From the NCBI GenBank assembly GCA_031411235.1, contig JANOAR010000244.1, forward strand, positions 1-53,234: a stretch of DNA of 53,234 nt. The letters are read 5' to 3'. The notes beneath the pieces were generated by a model. It was given only the letters and a program-made list of their open reading frames with translations. It was not told the DNA's origin and ran no database searches. This document shows positions 46,101 to 53,234 of the stretch, piece after piece (positions within the stretch are counted from its first letter, which is position 1; every line of letters starts with the position of its first letter). Origin of the DNA: JANOAR01 sp031411235. GTDB taxonomy: Bacteria > Verrucomicrobiota > Verrucomicrobiia > Verrucomicrobiales > Verrucomicrobiaceae. The position numbers were made by a program, and so were the translations under genes.

Positions 46101-46322
46101 AGCACAGGTGCCTTTAACGGCGAGTTAACCATCGTCAGCCCGCCAGCGGGTTTCCCCACAACAGGAGGCCCACGCACCGCCGACTTCCAAGGCACGATCA
46201 TCAATGATGGCACTCGTCAGTATGGCGTCGGCTACTTCTTGATGCCAATGTACAACGTCTATTGGACAGCGACGAACACCAGGATTTACTCCAATCCCGT
46301 CTTCTTTGAAGCGAATCCCTAG
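40185..46322 (+). CDS. Giant secreted metzincin-like multidomain protein
   Basis: This 2045-residue exported protein starts at ATG 40185 (signal MRGRIVPPLLILLLVIAATL). The catalytic part has HELIHNMGVLH (HExxHxxGxxH from H460) and a downstream DIFDIMGNS Met-turn-like segment, resembling gametolysin-type metzincin proteases. It is followed by Calx-beta-like domains, delta-60 (IQPDGKILVGG) propeller repeats, more Calx-beta, Ig-like and putative Ig domains (LPPGLSIVATTGQIIGSP), and a C-terminal repeated beta region of unknown type. It is probably cell-surface or released. It is flanked by an upstream divergent promoter region of about 240 bp. Confidence 0.85.
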   Translation: MRGRIVPPLLILLLVIAATLPHAYRQMMPEAAPARETSGSILPPEALKPSPFASPTHTPLVSDSPALTSQAPIASFKTWLDNYELSTAATRLTLLPSGEALAQQRREQMFALIASDPEAALAAAVPESQRRLLPAHFSAWLEQPIAGRGDLALVAGRAARGHSTQRGSWREARLGDTTLEAFVYGQRAKRTTLYGASVGGIALGGRMAVLDAAAQVIPPSEVPHGSALEPTVRLGDHAIAAASEATEAPVVVADGRYFPTCCAAHAVSLAARWQQAEQHSSGPYVQAASGGNANTPTDPSILPNQRAHVEGTKTVLVIIADFSDAPGRPNDFAYKIDPPIDEPYVQTRLGTQGGPWMRDASYDKTNIGTITVTPLLRVGGKLSVYASTNNHTGLKNAALAAAMTAGFTPANHDRVVVVFRNTDVFFSNPNLNPFFWAGLADVGGTFVWCNGYFDPETIYHELIHNMGVLHANLWAVPANSSAINPAGYSTEYGDIFDIMGNSATDVLVNQDPPNPWFLQTLGWLPSAAVQIPATSGTYRVYRFDSRSANLANTLALRVPRNHTTDYWLSYRRKYAGDLSPTDTMLGATVTWGYHQIQASNLIDVDTPGTNPFDAALNVGKTLNDTTSGISFTVLSNGGTAPNEYLDIQVNYSPRLAFSQPTYNVDEKSGNAVLTVERLSNATGAVTANYTTVNGTALATSDYTTTKGTLHWPSGDMTPRRITVPIKADALAEGSTARAETFIVRLSSIIGAALPSGSDATVRLHEPGATDASFVPPLLTNSVDAIVVEPDENIVIGGNFDLSPDTGVASDGIAHLNSIGTFDDAYDQSDGPNVLPITTMQRQLDGRVIVAGNFTSLRGVTRNRIARLHPNGTLDTSFDAGLGPDAAIRSLVIQPDGKILVGGTFTTWAGEARPALVRLDENGALDTTFAAFSSVVSAVGTDLSVHALALQPVATAPHFAILAGGTFQRTPTTTAFRSGIVRLLADGTLDSSFDALQGAHLAGFTNNLRPVSSLAVQADGKILVGGQFTAFNGVAAGRFARLNNNGSNDSAFITATKGAFTTSTAATYGDIVGLWPRADGKIIAVGTFTKASGTALTGAACYSATGVRDATFKVSIGTASGVKSLAIQPDNALLLGLNGSHPNALRRVFSGVAVQAGSLAFSSAGTSAAEGGNAHVLVRRTGGSGGAISVNFQTLPGTATAGTDFTTTSGTLTWAAGDTAPKTISLPLTSDSDVEGSETFSLALAIPLGGTQLGTTTTCTVTILDGNASAYPTVDFTAATSSISEGANNPAAIEVRLSAPSPAIVRVPFVLSGSALLDKDYMHGATYVDFAPGETSQFIPITPHDDFTIDTTTPSVVITLETPFSGAQLGSLTQHSLAITDDEQRAQIQVQPIAQTVALGGAAAVSIGVTGVPTPTFQWYRNNLAISGATSASYPLPAAQLSQAGSYKVTVTNLGVTLTSASVELAVADMTPSVRALNLGTSTTLSLAAAGNGLTYRWQKNATPLTESTHTKGTATKALTISTLTSADSGDYRCLVTSSKGAAAVFAMPVQIGVIDTIPAVMPLASMPPATVGLDYASNSFFLPIDPAPSRKPTSYTATGLPPGLSIVATTGQIIGSPTVPLTADTTYNVTLNAINFKGTASLNTSVTISPLPAGIIGSYSGWVGRNPSLNSDFGGRIDFDVTLSSAFSGNLRLGTTTTAFTGMISLAPGSLVPSANFLIPRTSKTPLRIIFTIDVPTATLQQGSISDSAVATTTAAITGWRATFSATAPANEYEGYYTFGAFYPINHSGFYETPQGTSYGSIDVTANGTYTITGRLAEGTSFTQTGDLGPSGEMLIFDMLGSNTGSLLGALKIVLGTAPSYTDNQLSGPISWSRKAQTTGPNLYRAAFYHGYYDMPVRGGRYIDPATISSTALVMNLADTPNNARLLFYGNTGERFPATLSPTILQRVLLGGALQQPVVSPNPHNISLAINPSTGAFNGELTIVSPPAGFPTTGGPRTADFQGTIINDGTRQYGVGYFLMPMYNVYWTATNTRIYSNPVFFEANP

Positions 46323-46348
46323 CCTACGCCACAGCGCTACACGAGTGG

Positions 46349-47632
46349 CTACATCAGCCCATCCAGCACGCCTTTCATCAGTGCCAGGGCTTCATCTGCA
46401 TCCGCCAGAGTGATGTTCAGCGGAGGTAGCCAACGGATAACGCTGGGGCCTGCGGGGACGGTCATAAGACCCGCATCAAGCAAAGCCTTGGCGAGGTAGA
46501 TCGACGCAGGCTTGCCGCTGGCTTGTAGGCCGGCATGCTGGGCGAGACGCTCGGTATTGAGTTCATAACCGATGAAGAGGCCGAGCTGGCGCACCTCGCG
46601 AATAAGCGGGTGCTGCCAGCCACGCACCACCGCTGCGATGTGCTGGCCGAGATGCTTGGCATTGCCACAAAGGTCTTCGTTTAAAATCGTGCCTACCGTG
46701 GCAAGCCCGACCGCACAGGCCAGCGGCGAGCCGCCGTACGTCGTGCCATGCGTGCCAGGGCCGAGAAGGTCACAGAGATGGCTCTGGGCATCGCCACTCA
46801 TGGCGCGATCCTTTACCCAAAAAGCCCCGAGCGGGTAGCCACTGCCGATGGCTTTGGCCCAACTAACAGCGTCGGGAGAAATCTCGTCACCAGGGATAAT
46901 GCTGCGCCAGCCCGCCATCTCGCCCGCACGGCCAAAGCTGCACTGCACCTCATCGAGCAGGAATAACAAATCGTGCTGGCGACACAGCCGCTGAGCCGCG
47001 CGAAGGAAGTCGGGGGTCGCCGCATTGACGCCGCTCTCGCCCTGGATGGGCTCTAGCAGAATGGCGACGGTGCTAGGCGTGATGGCGGCTTCCAACGCAG
47101 CAATGTCGTTGAAGGTAGCATACACATGGCCCAGCTCGGCAGGGATGAAACCGAAGCCACCGTGGATTTTTTCCTGCGCCGTGGCAAACATCGCCCCGAG
47201 CGTACGCCCGTGAAAGGAGCCCGTGAAGCTGACCACATCGCGCCGCGCCTTACCATCCGCACAAGGCCGGGTGTGGCCATAACGGCGGGCAAGTTTTAAC
47301 ATGCCTTCATTGGCCTCGGCTCCACTGTTGCTGAAGAAACATTTCCCTGGGATGCCGACGACGTTTTCGACGAGCATCTTGGCCAGCTCGGCCTGGCCTT
47401 CGATGCAGTACCAGTTCGAGACATGCATCAGCGTGCGGGCCTGTTTGATCATCGCCTCAATGACAACGGGATGACTGTGGCCTAACGGGCAAACGGAGAC
47501 ACCACTAGCGAAGTCGAGGTAACTCTTGCCCTCGCGATCCCAGACGCGAGAGCCCTCGCCACGCACAGGCCACACATCGTATCGACCATAGTTGGGCATG
47601 ACGTAGGTGGCTAGGGTATCGGCTGGAGGCAT
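46349..47632 (-). CDS. argD: Acetylornithine aminotransferase family protein
   Basis: This 427-residue class III PLP aminotransferase has FFSNSGAEANEGMLKLARRYG, SFHGRTLGAMFATAQEKIHGGFG, LLLDEVQC-type Asp (LFLLDEVQCSFGRAG), and the PLP Lys in WAKAIGSGYPLGAF. The overall pattern fits ArgD, acting in arginine biosynthesis; ornithine or succinyl-ornithine variants remain possible. The start ATG 47632 gives the family N-terminus; the open frame extends to 47728. It is divergent from dhaK. Confidence 0.85.
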   Translation of the reverse strand: MPPADTLATYVMPNYGRYDVWPVRGEGSRVWDREGKSYLDFASGVSVCPLGHSHPVVIEAMIKQARTLMHVSNWYCIEGQAELAKMLVENVVGIPGKCFFSNSGAEANEGMLKLARRYGHTRPCADGKARRDVVSFTGSFHGRTLGAMFATAQEKIHGGFGFIPAELGHVYATFNDIAALEAAITPSTVAILLEPIQGESGVNAATPDFLRAAQRLCRQHDLLFLLDEVQCSFGRAGEMAGWRSIIPGDEISPDAVSWAKAIGSGYPLGAFWVKDRAMSGDAQSHLCDLLGPGTHGTTYGGSPLACAVGLATVGTILNEDLCGNAKHLGQHIAAVVRGWQHPLIREVRQLGLFIGYELNTERLAQHAGLQASGKPASIYLAKALLDAGLMTVPAGPSVIRWLPPLNITLADADEALALMKGVLDGLM

Positions 47633-47829
47633 AGGAGATAGAAGAGATGAAAGGGTAGAAGACGATGCGTCGCGTGAGCCATGCAGAGCGTTGAGCGAGA
47701 TTTCAAACGGTGTTTCGTGTGGGTTCATACTCAGCCGTAACGAAGCCTTCTGCCTTTGACACCCCCGAGCCGACTCGCTACAACATCGCCCCTTTCACCA
47801 CCCCACCCACCCACCGCCTCGCAACCACC

Positions 47830-48837
47830 ATGAGCAACTCCGCCAAAAAGATCATCAACGACCCCAACAACTGCGCCGACGACCTCTTCGACGGCCTCGT
47901 GCTCGCCTACGACGGTAAGGCTCGCAAAGTCGGTCGCCGCTCCATCATCATGAATGACCTGCGGCCCAACGCCCCTGCCCTGCTCGTCGGTGGCGGCGCT
48001 GGCCATGAGCCCATCTACCACGGCCTCGTGGGCAAAGGATTGGCCGATGGTGCTGCCGTGGGCGACATCTTCGCCGCGCCTCCGCCCGACATCGTCCTAG
48101 AGGCCACACAAGCCGTCAGCCGTGGCAAGGGCGTTCTTTATCTCTATGGCAACTACGCAGGTGATGTCATGAACTTCGACATCGGAGCCGAACTCGCCGA
48201 AGAAGAAGGTATCGTCGTGAAGACTGTCATCATTGCCGATGATGTCTGCTCCGCACCCGTGGCCGAGAAACACAAGCGCCGTGGTGTCGCTGGCCTCGTC
48301 GCCATCACCAAGCTCGCCGGAGCCGCTGCACAAACCGTTGATACCCTCGACGAACTCGCCCGCATCGCCCAGAAAGCCTGCGACATGACCCGCAGCGTCG
48401 GCGTCTCCACCAAGCCCGGCTCCATCCCCGCCAGCGGTGCCCCCACCTTCGAGCTAGCCGACGACGTCATCGGCCTCGGCATGGGCATCCACGGCGAAAA
48501 GGGCGTGGGCCTCATCCCCATGTGCCGCGCCGATGAACTCGCGCCCAAGATGCTCGACCTCATCTTTGCCGATGACCTGCCACTCGGCGCTGGCGACGAA
48601 ATCGTCTTCCTCGTCAACAGCCTCGGCAGCACCCACATGATGGAATTGCTCATCCTACTGAAAGCCGCCCGCCCCATCCTCGACGCCCGTGGCATCAAGG
48701 TTCACCAGACCATCGTCAACAACATCGTCACTTGCCAGGAAATGGCTGGCGTGTCCTTCAGCATCACCAAGCTCGATGCCGAACTGAAAGCCCTGTGGGA
48801 TATGCCCTGCGAGAGCGCAGGCTACACGAAGCTGTAA
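47830..48837 (+). CDS. dhaK: Dihydroxyacetone kinase subunit DhaK
   Basis: This 335-residue protein matches DhaK: LLVGGGAGHEPIYHGLVGKGLADGA at the N-terminus, GNYAGDVMNFDIGAELAEEEG, DDVCSAP, and the covalent substrate His in GLGMGIHGEKGVG. DhaK binds dihydroxyacetone and needs a DhaL ATP- or phosphoprotein-bound partner, which is not adjacent here. Start ATG 47830 follows an unrelated upstream open stretch. A Rho-independent terminator follows. Confidence 0.9.
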   Translation: MSNSAKKIINDPNNCADDLFDGLVLAYDGKARKVGRRSIIMNDLRPNAPALLVGGGAGHEPIYHGLVGKGLADGAAVGDIFAAPPPDIVLEATQAVSRGKGVLYLYGNYAGDVMNFDIGAELAEEEGIVVKTVIIADDVCSAPVAEKHKRRGVAGLVAITKLAGAAAQTVDTLDELARIAQKACDMTRSVGVSTKPGSIPASGAPTFELADDVIGLGMGIHGEKGVGLIPMCRADELAPKMLDLIFADDLPLGAGDEIVFLVNSLGSTHMMELLILLKAARPILDARGIKVHQTIVNNIVTCQEMAGVSFSITKLDAELKALWDMPCESAGYTKL

Positions 48838-48853
48838 TCCACCGCGCCACAAG

Positions 48854-48894
48854 AGTCCTCATGCCGTCCCCTCGGCCATGAGGACTATTTTTTT
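48854..48894 (+). terminator. Rho-independent terminator after dhaK
   Basis: A 10-bp perfect stem (agtcctcatg/catgaggact) with a 13-nt loop is followed by a seven-T run at 48888-48894. It lies 16 bp after the dhaK stop and overlaps the last codon of the convergent SET gene. Confidence 0.85.
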
Positions 48895-49496
48895 GCCTTC
48901 TTCGCCGTCTTTTTCACCGCTTTGCGCGGTGCTTTAACTGCTGCCTTGGTGCCTGTTTTTTTGAGCACATCAGCCGCTGCTTTTTTGATTTTTTCAAACT
49001 TGGCGATACGCGCTTCGATCTTCTTCTTTAGCCCTGGCCAGTACTCCTCGCCGACGATGAAGCCCACGCAGCGCTCACTGCCACAGCGGCACTCATGGCG
49101 ATCCCAGTTCTCCAGATCGAAGCCATAGTTGAAGCTCAGCTCCTCGTCTTTTTTGATGTCGCGCATCGCACACACCCAGATGCGACCGCGCGACTGAAGC
49201 GCCTCGCAGTTGGGATCGCAGCTGTGGTTGATCAGTCGGGCTAAGTTGTCAGCACCGCTGCCATCCAGATCCTGTTTTTTATTCAGGTTGAAGATATAGA
49301 CAGCGGCCTCACCCGTCTTTTCCGCGCGATCGAGTCGTTCATTGGCACGTCGTTCGGACTCGGCTTTGCTGATTTTTTCTCCCACGTATTCGATGATCTC
49401 AGTTCCTCGGGGCAGATCCTTGCGGGCAAAAATACCCCGCGAGTGAATCGAGGAACGGCGGACGATGTAGTGAGGAGACGTGGCAGCTTTGGGCAT
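48885..49496 (-). CDS. SET-domain lysine methyltransferase with H1-like tail
   Basis: This 203-residue protein is a SET domain: SSIHSRGIFARKDLPRGTEIIEY, LINHSCDPNCEA (the NHSCxPN cofactor motif), and ELSFNYGFDLENW with the catalytic Tyr. A post-SET cysteine cluster (ECRCGSERCVG) follows. The last about 55 residues are Lys/Ala-rich and resemble a histone H1 tail (KKTGTKAAVKAPRKAVKKTAKKAKK type). The enzyme would use SAM to methylate lysines. It may target DNA-binding histone-like proteins, or its own tail, as suggested for chlamydial SET proteins that modify Hc1. Confidence 0.88.
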   Translation of the reverse strand: MPKAATSPHYIVRRSSIHSRGIFARKDLPRGTEIIEYVGEKISKAESERRANERLDRAEKTGEAAVYIFNLNKKQDLDGSGADNLARLINHSCDPNCEALQSRGRIWVCAMRDIKKDEELSFNYGFDLENWDRHECRCGSERCVGFIVGEEYWPGLKKKIEARIAKFEKIKKAAADVLKKTGTKAAVKAPRKAVKKTAKKAKK

Positions 49497-49597
49497 GAGT
49501 CCCCATGAGTGCTACGGCTGGGCACGATGTCAATCGACGGCACATCGAATTCAAAGAGACTCGACAGGCCACCCCATTTGCTAGTAACAAGGCACTG

Positions 49598-49804
49598 ATG
49601 AATCGCCATCTCCTACTTTTGACAGCGTTAGCCACCGCCTCCCTCTCCTCATGCTCCAGCGTCTCCGCCCCCCAGGCCGATGGCGTGCTTGGTGCGCTCG
49701 TAGGCAATGACTGCTCGGAGAGCGCACCGCTACAACGTGATGTGCGCCACGTACCCCCGCCTGATAAACCCAGTGGTCAGTTGCGCTGGCAGATGAAGTT
49801 TTGA
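49598..49804 (+). CDS. Small lipoprotein
   Basis: This 68-residue protein starts MNRHLLLLTALATASLSSCSS, a lipoprotein signal with lipobox Cys. The remainder (SVSAPQADGVLGALVGNDCSESAPLQ) has no recognised domain. The open frame starts at 49505 but the signal peptide fixes ATG 49598. It lies downstream of, and divergent from, the SET gene. Confidence 0.6.
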   Translation: MNRHLLLLTALATASLSSCSSVSAPQADGVLGALVGNDCSESAPLQRDVRHVPPPDKPSGQLRWQMKF

Positions 49805-49941
49805 CCCCGCATGTTTTATCCTGCCTCGACGAAAAAGGCCCCATTCATTGGCGTAACAACAAGCGACTCCATTGACCTCTCCCGATTTGAGGCCAGAAGT
49901 TTGCCACTTCCTTCGCTGCATCCATCCCCTCATCCCTAGTC

Positions 49942-51273
49942 ATGCCTCGTCCAGACCTCAGTCAAGACAATCGCCCCGACCCCATGCCCAGCAAGGCAGT
50001 GGAGAAAAAAAACGTGCGCCCTGTTCCCGCTAAGCTCAAGCCGGAGCGGATGCCGTTGCCGCCTTATACCTTCCACTGGATCTTCATCTCCGTCGTCACC
50101 TTCGTCTATCTCTTGGCCCTGCTTTTCTTTCCGCCGCTCTTCACACCCGAGGCGCACAAAGGCAGCGACGCCATGCTCTTCATTGGGCGATTCCACCCCA
50201 TACTTCTGCATCTCCCCGTCGGAGCCCTGATCGTCTTGTTGCTGCTAGAAACAGGCTGCCTGCAGCAGAACATCGAGGCCCAATGGGGCAGTGCAGCGCT
50301 ATTCATCTCCCTCGTTAATGCCGCAAGTTCCGTCGTCGCCGTCATCGCAGGCTTGCTGCTCTCGCGCGAAGGTTTTGAAGGCGGAGCCTACAAGCTGCAT
50401 ACCTTCTTCGGCGTCATCATAGGCTTTGGTGCTCTCATCGCCGCCTATTGCCGACTCAGCGCCATGACCGTCGGCGAAGCCAAAGGGCTCATGGAGGCCA
50501 ACCGTTTTGTCCTGCTCGTCACCATCGTCGCCATGAGCGTCGGAGCCCACTTCGGGGCCAACATGGTGCATGGCCCCAAGTACCTCACCGAGTATGCCCC
50601 CAAGCCCATCGCAGGCAGTATGCAGGGCTTTGAGAAATTCATGCTCAACTTCGTCAGCGAGAAAAAACAGCCCATTGCCAAACCCACCCCTGCACCAGCC
50701 GTAGTCGTGCCCGTCAAGCCCACCCCAGCCGCCAAAATCGAGACGCCTGAAAAAGTCTCCATGCTACCCATCGGCAACACCATGTCACAGATCGCCGAGA
50801 ACCAACCCGTGAAAATCCCCAAGCCAGGCCTTCCACCACCTGTCCAGCCCGAGCCCGCTGCCCCAGCCGAGACAATGCCGAGCGCTGCTGCCCCCACTGG
50901 CGGCGACAAGCTTGTCTTCAAGCACGTCATCCTGCCCATTCTCGAAGCCAAGTGCAACACCTGCCACAACGAGCAAAAGACCAAAGGTAAGCTCCGCATG
51001 GACACCTTCGAGCTGCTCATGCAAGGCGGCCAGGACACCGTGAAAACCATCATCCCTGGCAACGTCGCAGGCAGCCTCGCCATCATTCGCATCGACCTCC
51101 CCACAGATGAAGACGAACACATGCCCCCGGAAAACAAAGACCAGCTCACCCCCGAGGAACTCACCTTGCTGAAGTCGTGGATCGCCGCAGGAGCCACCAG
51201 CACTCAAACGTTAAAGGAAGCCAAGTTGCCACCCGAAACCCAAGCCACTGTCGAAGCACTGTTGAAAAAATAA
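49942..51273 (+). CDS. Membrane cytochrome c protein (DUF2231-PSCyt)
   Basis: This 443-residue protein has an N-terminal membrane segment (HWIFISVVTFVYLLALLFF), a DUF2231-like four-helix membrane domain (about 75-215, with GRFHPILLHLPVGALIVLLLLE), a Pro/Ala-rich linker (about 230-310) and a C-terminal planctomycete-type cytochrome c with heme motif CNTCH and TDEDEHMPPENKDQLTPEE. Electron transfer at the membrane is likely; partners unknown. The heme domain is very similar to that of the next gene. Confidence 0.85.
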   Translation: MPRPDLSQDNRPDPMPSKAVEKKNVRPVPAKLKPERMPLPPYTFHWIFISVVTFVYLLALLFFPPLFTPEAHKGSDAMLFIGRFHPILLHLPVGALIVLLLLETGCLQQNIEAQWGSAALFISLVNAASSVVAVIAGLLLSREGFEGGAYKLHTFFGVIIGFGALIAAYCRLSAMTVGEAKGLMEANRFVLLVTIVAMSVGAHFGANMVHGPKYLTEYAPKPIAGSMQGFEKFMLNFVSEKKQPIAKPTPAPAVVVPVKPTPAAKIETPEKVSMLPIGNTMSQIAENQPVKIPKPGLPPPVQPEPAAPAETMPSAAAPTGGDKLVFKHVILPILEAKCNTCHNEQKTKGKLRMDTFELLMQGGQDTVKTIIPGNVAGSLAIIRIDLPTDEDEHMPPENKDQLTPEELTLLKSWIAAGATSTQTLKEAKLPPETQATVEALLKK

Positions 51274-51326
51274 TCTCGCCGCAACGCCTCATCGCTCGCC
51301 CCTACCTTCCCCACCCCGACCTTATC

Positions 51327-53171
51327 ATGAAAGCCTCACTCCTCCTCACACTGGTCTTCGCCAGTGCCCTCGCACACGCAGCCGATGATGCCATCGCCAA
51401 GATCAATGCCACCGGCGCGTCACTCGCCCCCATCTCGGCGGACGCCAAGACCTACCGCTTCACCGCGCTCAACATCGCCAAGGACTTCAACGACGCCAGC
51501 CTCGCGCCTCTGGCCCCCTTGGCCGAACAGATCGTCTCCCTTGATCTCGCCCGCACCAAAGTCACCGACGCCGGGCTCAAGAGCATCGTCGCGATGAAAA
51601 ACCTCACCGAGCTGCATCTCGAAAACACCGCCATCACCGACGCAGGACTCGATACCTTGAAGAGCCTCGCCGGTCTCGAATACCTCAACCTCTACGGCAC
51701 CAAAGTCACCGATGCAGGCGTGGCCAAACTGGCCCCACTCACCAAGCTCAAAGCCCTCTACCTCTGGCAGACCGCCGTCACCAAAGCAGGCGTCGCAAAG
51801 CTAAAAGCCAGCCTCAAGAGCACCCACATCAACATCGGTTGGACGGCTGAAGACGACGCCAAACCCATCGCCGTCGCCGCTGCCCCCGCGCTAGCCGCCG
51901 CACCTCCAGTCGCAGGAGCCACGCCCGCTGCAACACCGCCCGCCGCCCCTGCCAAGCCCACCGCCGCAGGTGCCCCCCTCGACCCCGCTGCTGCCGCCAA
52001 AGCCGTCGTTTACACCGACATCATCGCCCCCATCCTCGCGGCCAAATGCACCGCTTGCCACGGCGAAGAAAAAGGCAAAGGCAAGCTGCGTATGCACACC
52101 TTTGCCCTGCTCATGAAGGGCGGCGGCGAAGGCGCTACCATCGTCGCAGGCAAGCCCGCCGACAGCCTCGCGCTCACCCGCATCGCCCTGCCCAAAGACG
52201 ACGATGAGCACATGCCACCGAGCGACGAAAAACAAATGACCCCCGAGGAAACCACGCTGCTCAAATGGTGGATCGAACAAGGAGCCAGCGAAACCATCAC
52301 CATCGCTGCCGCCAAAAAAACACCCGACATCGAAGCCCTGCTCGGCGGTCTTTTGAAAGCCGGAACAAGCAAGGTCGCTAGCGCCCCCAAAGCCCCCGTT
52401 AAACCCAAAGCCAAGCCTTTGACCGAGGATGAAAAGAAAGCCGTCGTCGCCGTCGCTGCCAAGATGACCGCCCTCGGAGCCACCCTCATGCCGCTCGCCC
52501 TCGACACCGAGCAGCAGCGCCTCAGCGTCATCAATGCCGCCGACAAATTCAGCGATAAAGACCTCGCTGAACTTGCGGCCATCGCCCCGCACATCGTCTG
52601 GGTGGATCTCGCCCGCAGCCAAGTCACCGACGCGGCACTCGGCACTCTCGCCAAGTTCAGCAACCTAGAGCGCCTGCATTTAGAAAACACCAAAGTCACC
52701 GACGCTGGCATCGCCAATCTCGCGGCACTGAAGAATCTCGAATACCTCAACCTCTACGGCACCAAAGTCACCGACGCTGGCATCGCCAAGCTGGCCGCCA
52801 ACACCGCGCTAAAAAAACTCTTCGTCTGGCAAACCGCTGTGACAAAAGCAGGTGCCACCGCACTCGAAGCCAAAGTCCCTGGCCTCATCGTCAATATCGG
52901 CCTCAGCGAAGCCGAGATCGCCAAACTAACAGCCCCACCACCCGCACCGCCTCCTGCCCCCGCTGCCGCTAAGCCCACGACGCCAGCCCCCGCAAAACCT
53001 GCCGAAGTGAAGCCTGCGACCCCAGCGCCAGTCAAGCCAGCAACACCATCCGCTGCCAAGCCCACCACCACGCCGCCACCTGCCAAGGTTGAGCCTGCGA
53101 AACCAGCAGCAACGCCACCTGCTAAGCCTGCCGCTGCGGCCTCTGCTCCAGCAGCAGCGAAGAAGCCGTGA
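51327..53171 (+). CDS. LRR-cytochrome c-LRR secreted protein
   Basis: This 614-residue exported protein starts MKASLLLTLVFASALAHA. It has leucine-rich repeats (about 30-175; LTELHLENTAITDAGLD, LEYLNLYGTKVTDAGV), an Ala/Pro linker, a planctomycete-type cytochrome c with CTACH (about 235-330), then a second copy of the leucine-rich block (about 375-535) and a Pro/Ala/Lys-rich tail. The two leucine-rich blocks share a 38-bp identical DNA segment (51675-51712 and 52737-52774), showing an internal duplication. The frame extends upstream to 51177 but ATG 51327 with its signal peptide is preferred. Confidence 0.85.
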   Translation: MKASLLLTLVFASALAHAADDAIAKINATGASLAPISADAKTYRFTALNIAKDFNDASLAPLAPLAEQIVSLDLARTKVTDAGLKSIVAMKNLTELHLENTAITDAGLDTLKSLAGLEYLNLYGTKVTDAGVAKLAPLTKLKALYLWQTAVTKAGVAKLKASLKSTHINIGWTAEDDAKPIAVAAAPALAAAPPVAGATPAATPPAAPAKPTAAGAPLDPAAAAKAVVYTDIIAPILAAKCTACHGEEKGKGKLRMHTFALLMKGGGEGATIVAGKPADSLALTRIALPKDDDEHMPPSDEKQMTPEETTLLKWWIEQGASETITIAAAKKTPDIEALLGGLLKAGTSKVASAPKAPVKPKAKPLTEDEKKAVVAVAAKMTALGATLMPLALDTEQQRLSVINAADKFSDKDLAELAAIAPHIVWVDLARSQVTDAALGTLAKFSNLERLHLENTKVTDAGIANLAALKNLEYLNLYGTKVTDAGIAKLAANTALKKLFVWQTAVTKAGATALEAKVPGLIVNIGLSEAEIAKLTAPPPAPPPAPAAAKPTTPAPAKPAEVKPATPAPVKPATPSAAKPTTTPPPAKVEPAKPAATPPAKPAAAASAPAAAKKP

Positions 53172-53194
53172 GACGGGCGGCACCGCCTCCACTA

Positions 53195-53234
53195 TGCCAC
53201 CATCCGATAAACGAACGCCTTTGGAGGAGGACAT
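53195..53234 (+). CDS. Possible start of next gene, truncated
   Basis: ATG 53195 opens MPPSDKRTPLEED before the window ends. This is 24 bp after the stop of the leucine-rich cytochrome gene. It is too short to judge. A sequence reading into the window from outside on the other strand is equally possible. Confidence 0.25.

Overview
The window looks like a chromosomal segment of a GC-rich member of the Verrucomicrobiota, probably close to Verrucomicrobiaceae/Prosthecobacter. The inference rests on family content, not on a marker-gene tree. It has three proteins with a planctomycete/verrucomicrobial-type CxxCH cytochrome domain joined to WD40, DUF2231 or leucine-rich repeats. It also has a fused SecDF behind tgt-yajC, a Tat-exported Gfo/Idh/MocA oxidoreductase, a giant secreted protein with Calx-beta and delta-60 repeats, and a SET-domain methyltransferase of the kind found in PVC bacteria.

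Region 1 (1-12256) is tRNA-Ser(UGA) followed by an integrated element of about 11.7 kb. The 3' 65 bp of the tRNA (446-510) is repeated exactly at 12192-12256, right next to a tyrosine integrase, so the ends are well defined. The element carries a type III restriction-modification pair, a four-gene operon with an ImmA/ArdC-like zinc metallopeptidase, an excisionase, a plasmid-type replicase, a 53-bp iteron-like array, a DUF3800 protein and the integrase. Two genes are visibly broken. The Mod methyltransferase has a 7-bp tandem duplication that shifts its frame, and the replicase has an in-frame TAA. The element therefore looks like a decaying or switched-off mobile plasmid/defence island. Upstream of the tRNA is an 86-bp near-perfect inverted repeat.

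Region 2 (12536-22121) is a tight seven-to-eight-gene plus-strand operon and the best candidate for an undescribed system. It encodes a helix-turn-helix/MurJ-like flippase fusion, a stand-alone carrier protein, an acyl-CoA dehydrogenase-like flavoprotein, an amino acid:[carrier protein] ligase (a tRNA-free seryl-tRNA synthetase relative), a DUF1839 protein, a cytoplasmic GH2 beta-mannosidase-like enzyme and a tandem alpha/beta hydrolase with atypical nucleophile positions. The genes suggest that an amino acid is loaded on a carrier, oxidised, and moved to a glycan or lipid that is exported by the flippase. This is inference.

Region 3 (22163-40074) is minus-strand chromosomal backbone. It holds a giant cytochrome c/WD40/coiled-coil protein, a pair of related Cys-rich proteins, a CorC/HlyC membrane protein, an FmdB zinc ribbon, rpsN, a LOG-type phosphoribohydrolase, a lipoprotein, phosphofructokinase, a D,D-carboxypeptidase-like pseudoenzyme, a Gfo/Idh/MocA oxidoreductase, the tgt-yajC-secDF operon, an SDR and a class V aminotransferase.

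Region 4 (40185-53234) contains a 2045-residue secreted metzincin-like protein, an ArgD-like aminotransferase, DhaK without an adjacent DhaL, a SET methyltransferase with a histone H1-like tail, a small lipoprotein, and two more cytochrome c domain proteins. One of these has two copies of a leucine-rich module flanking the heme domain.
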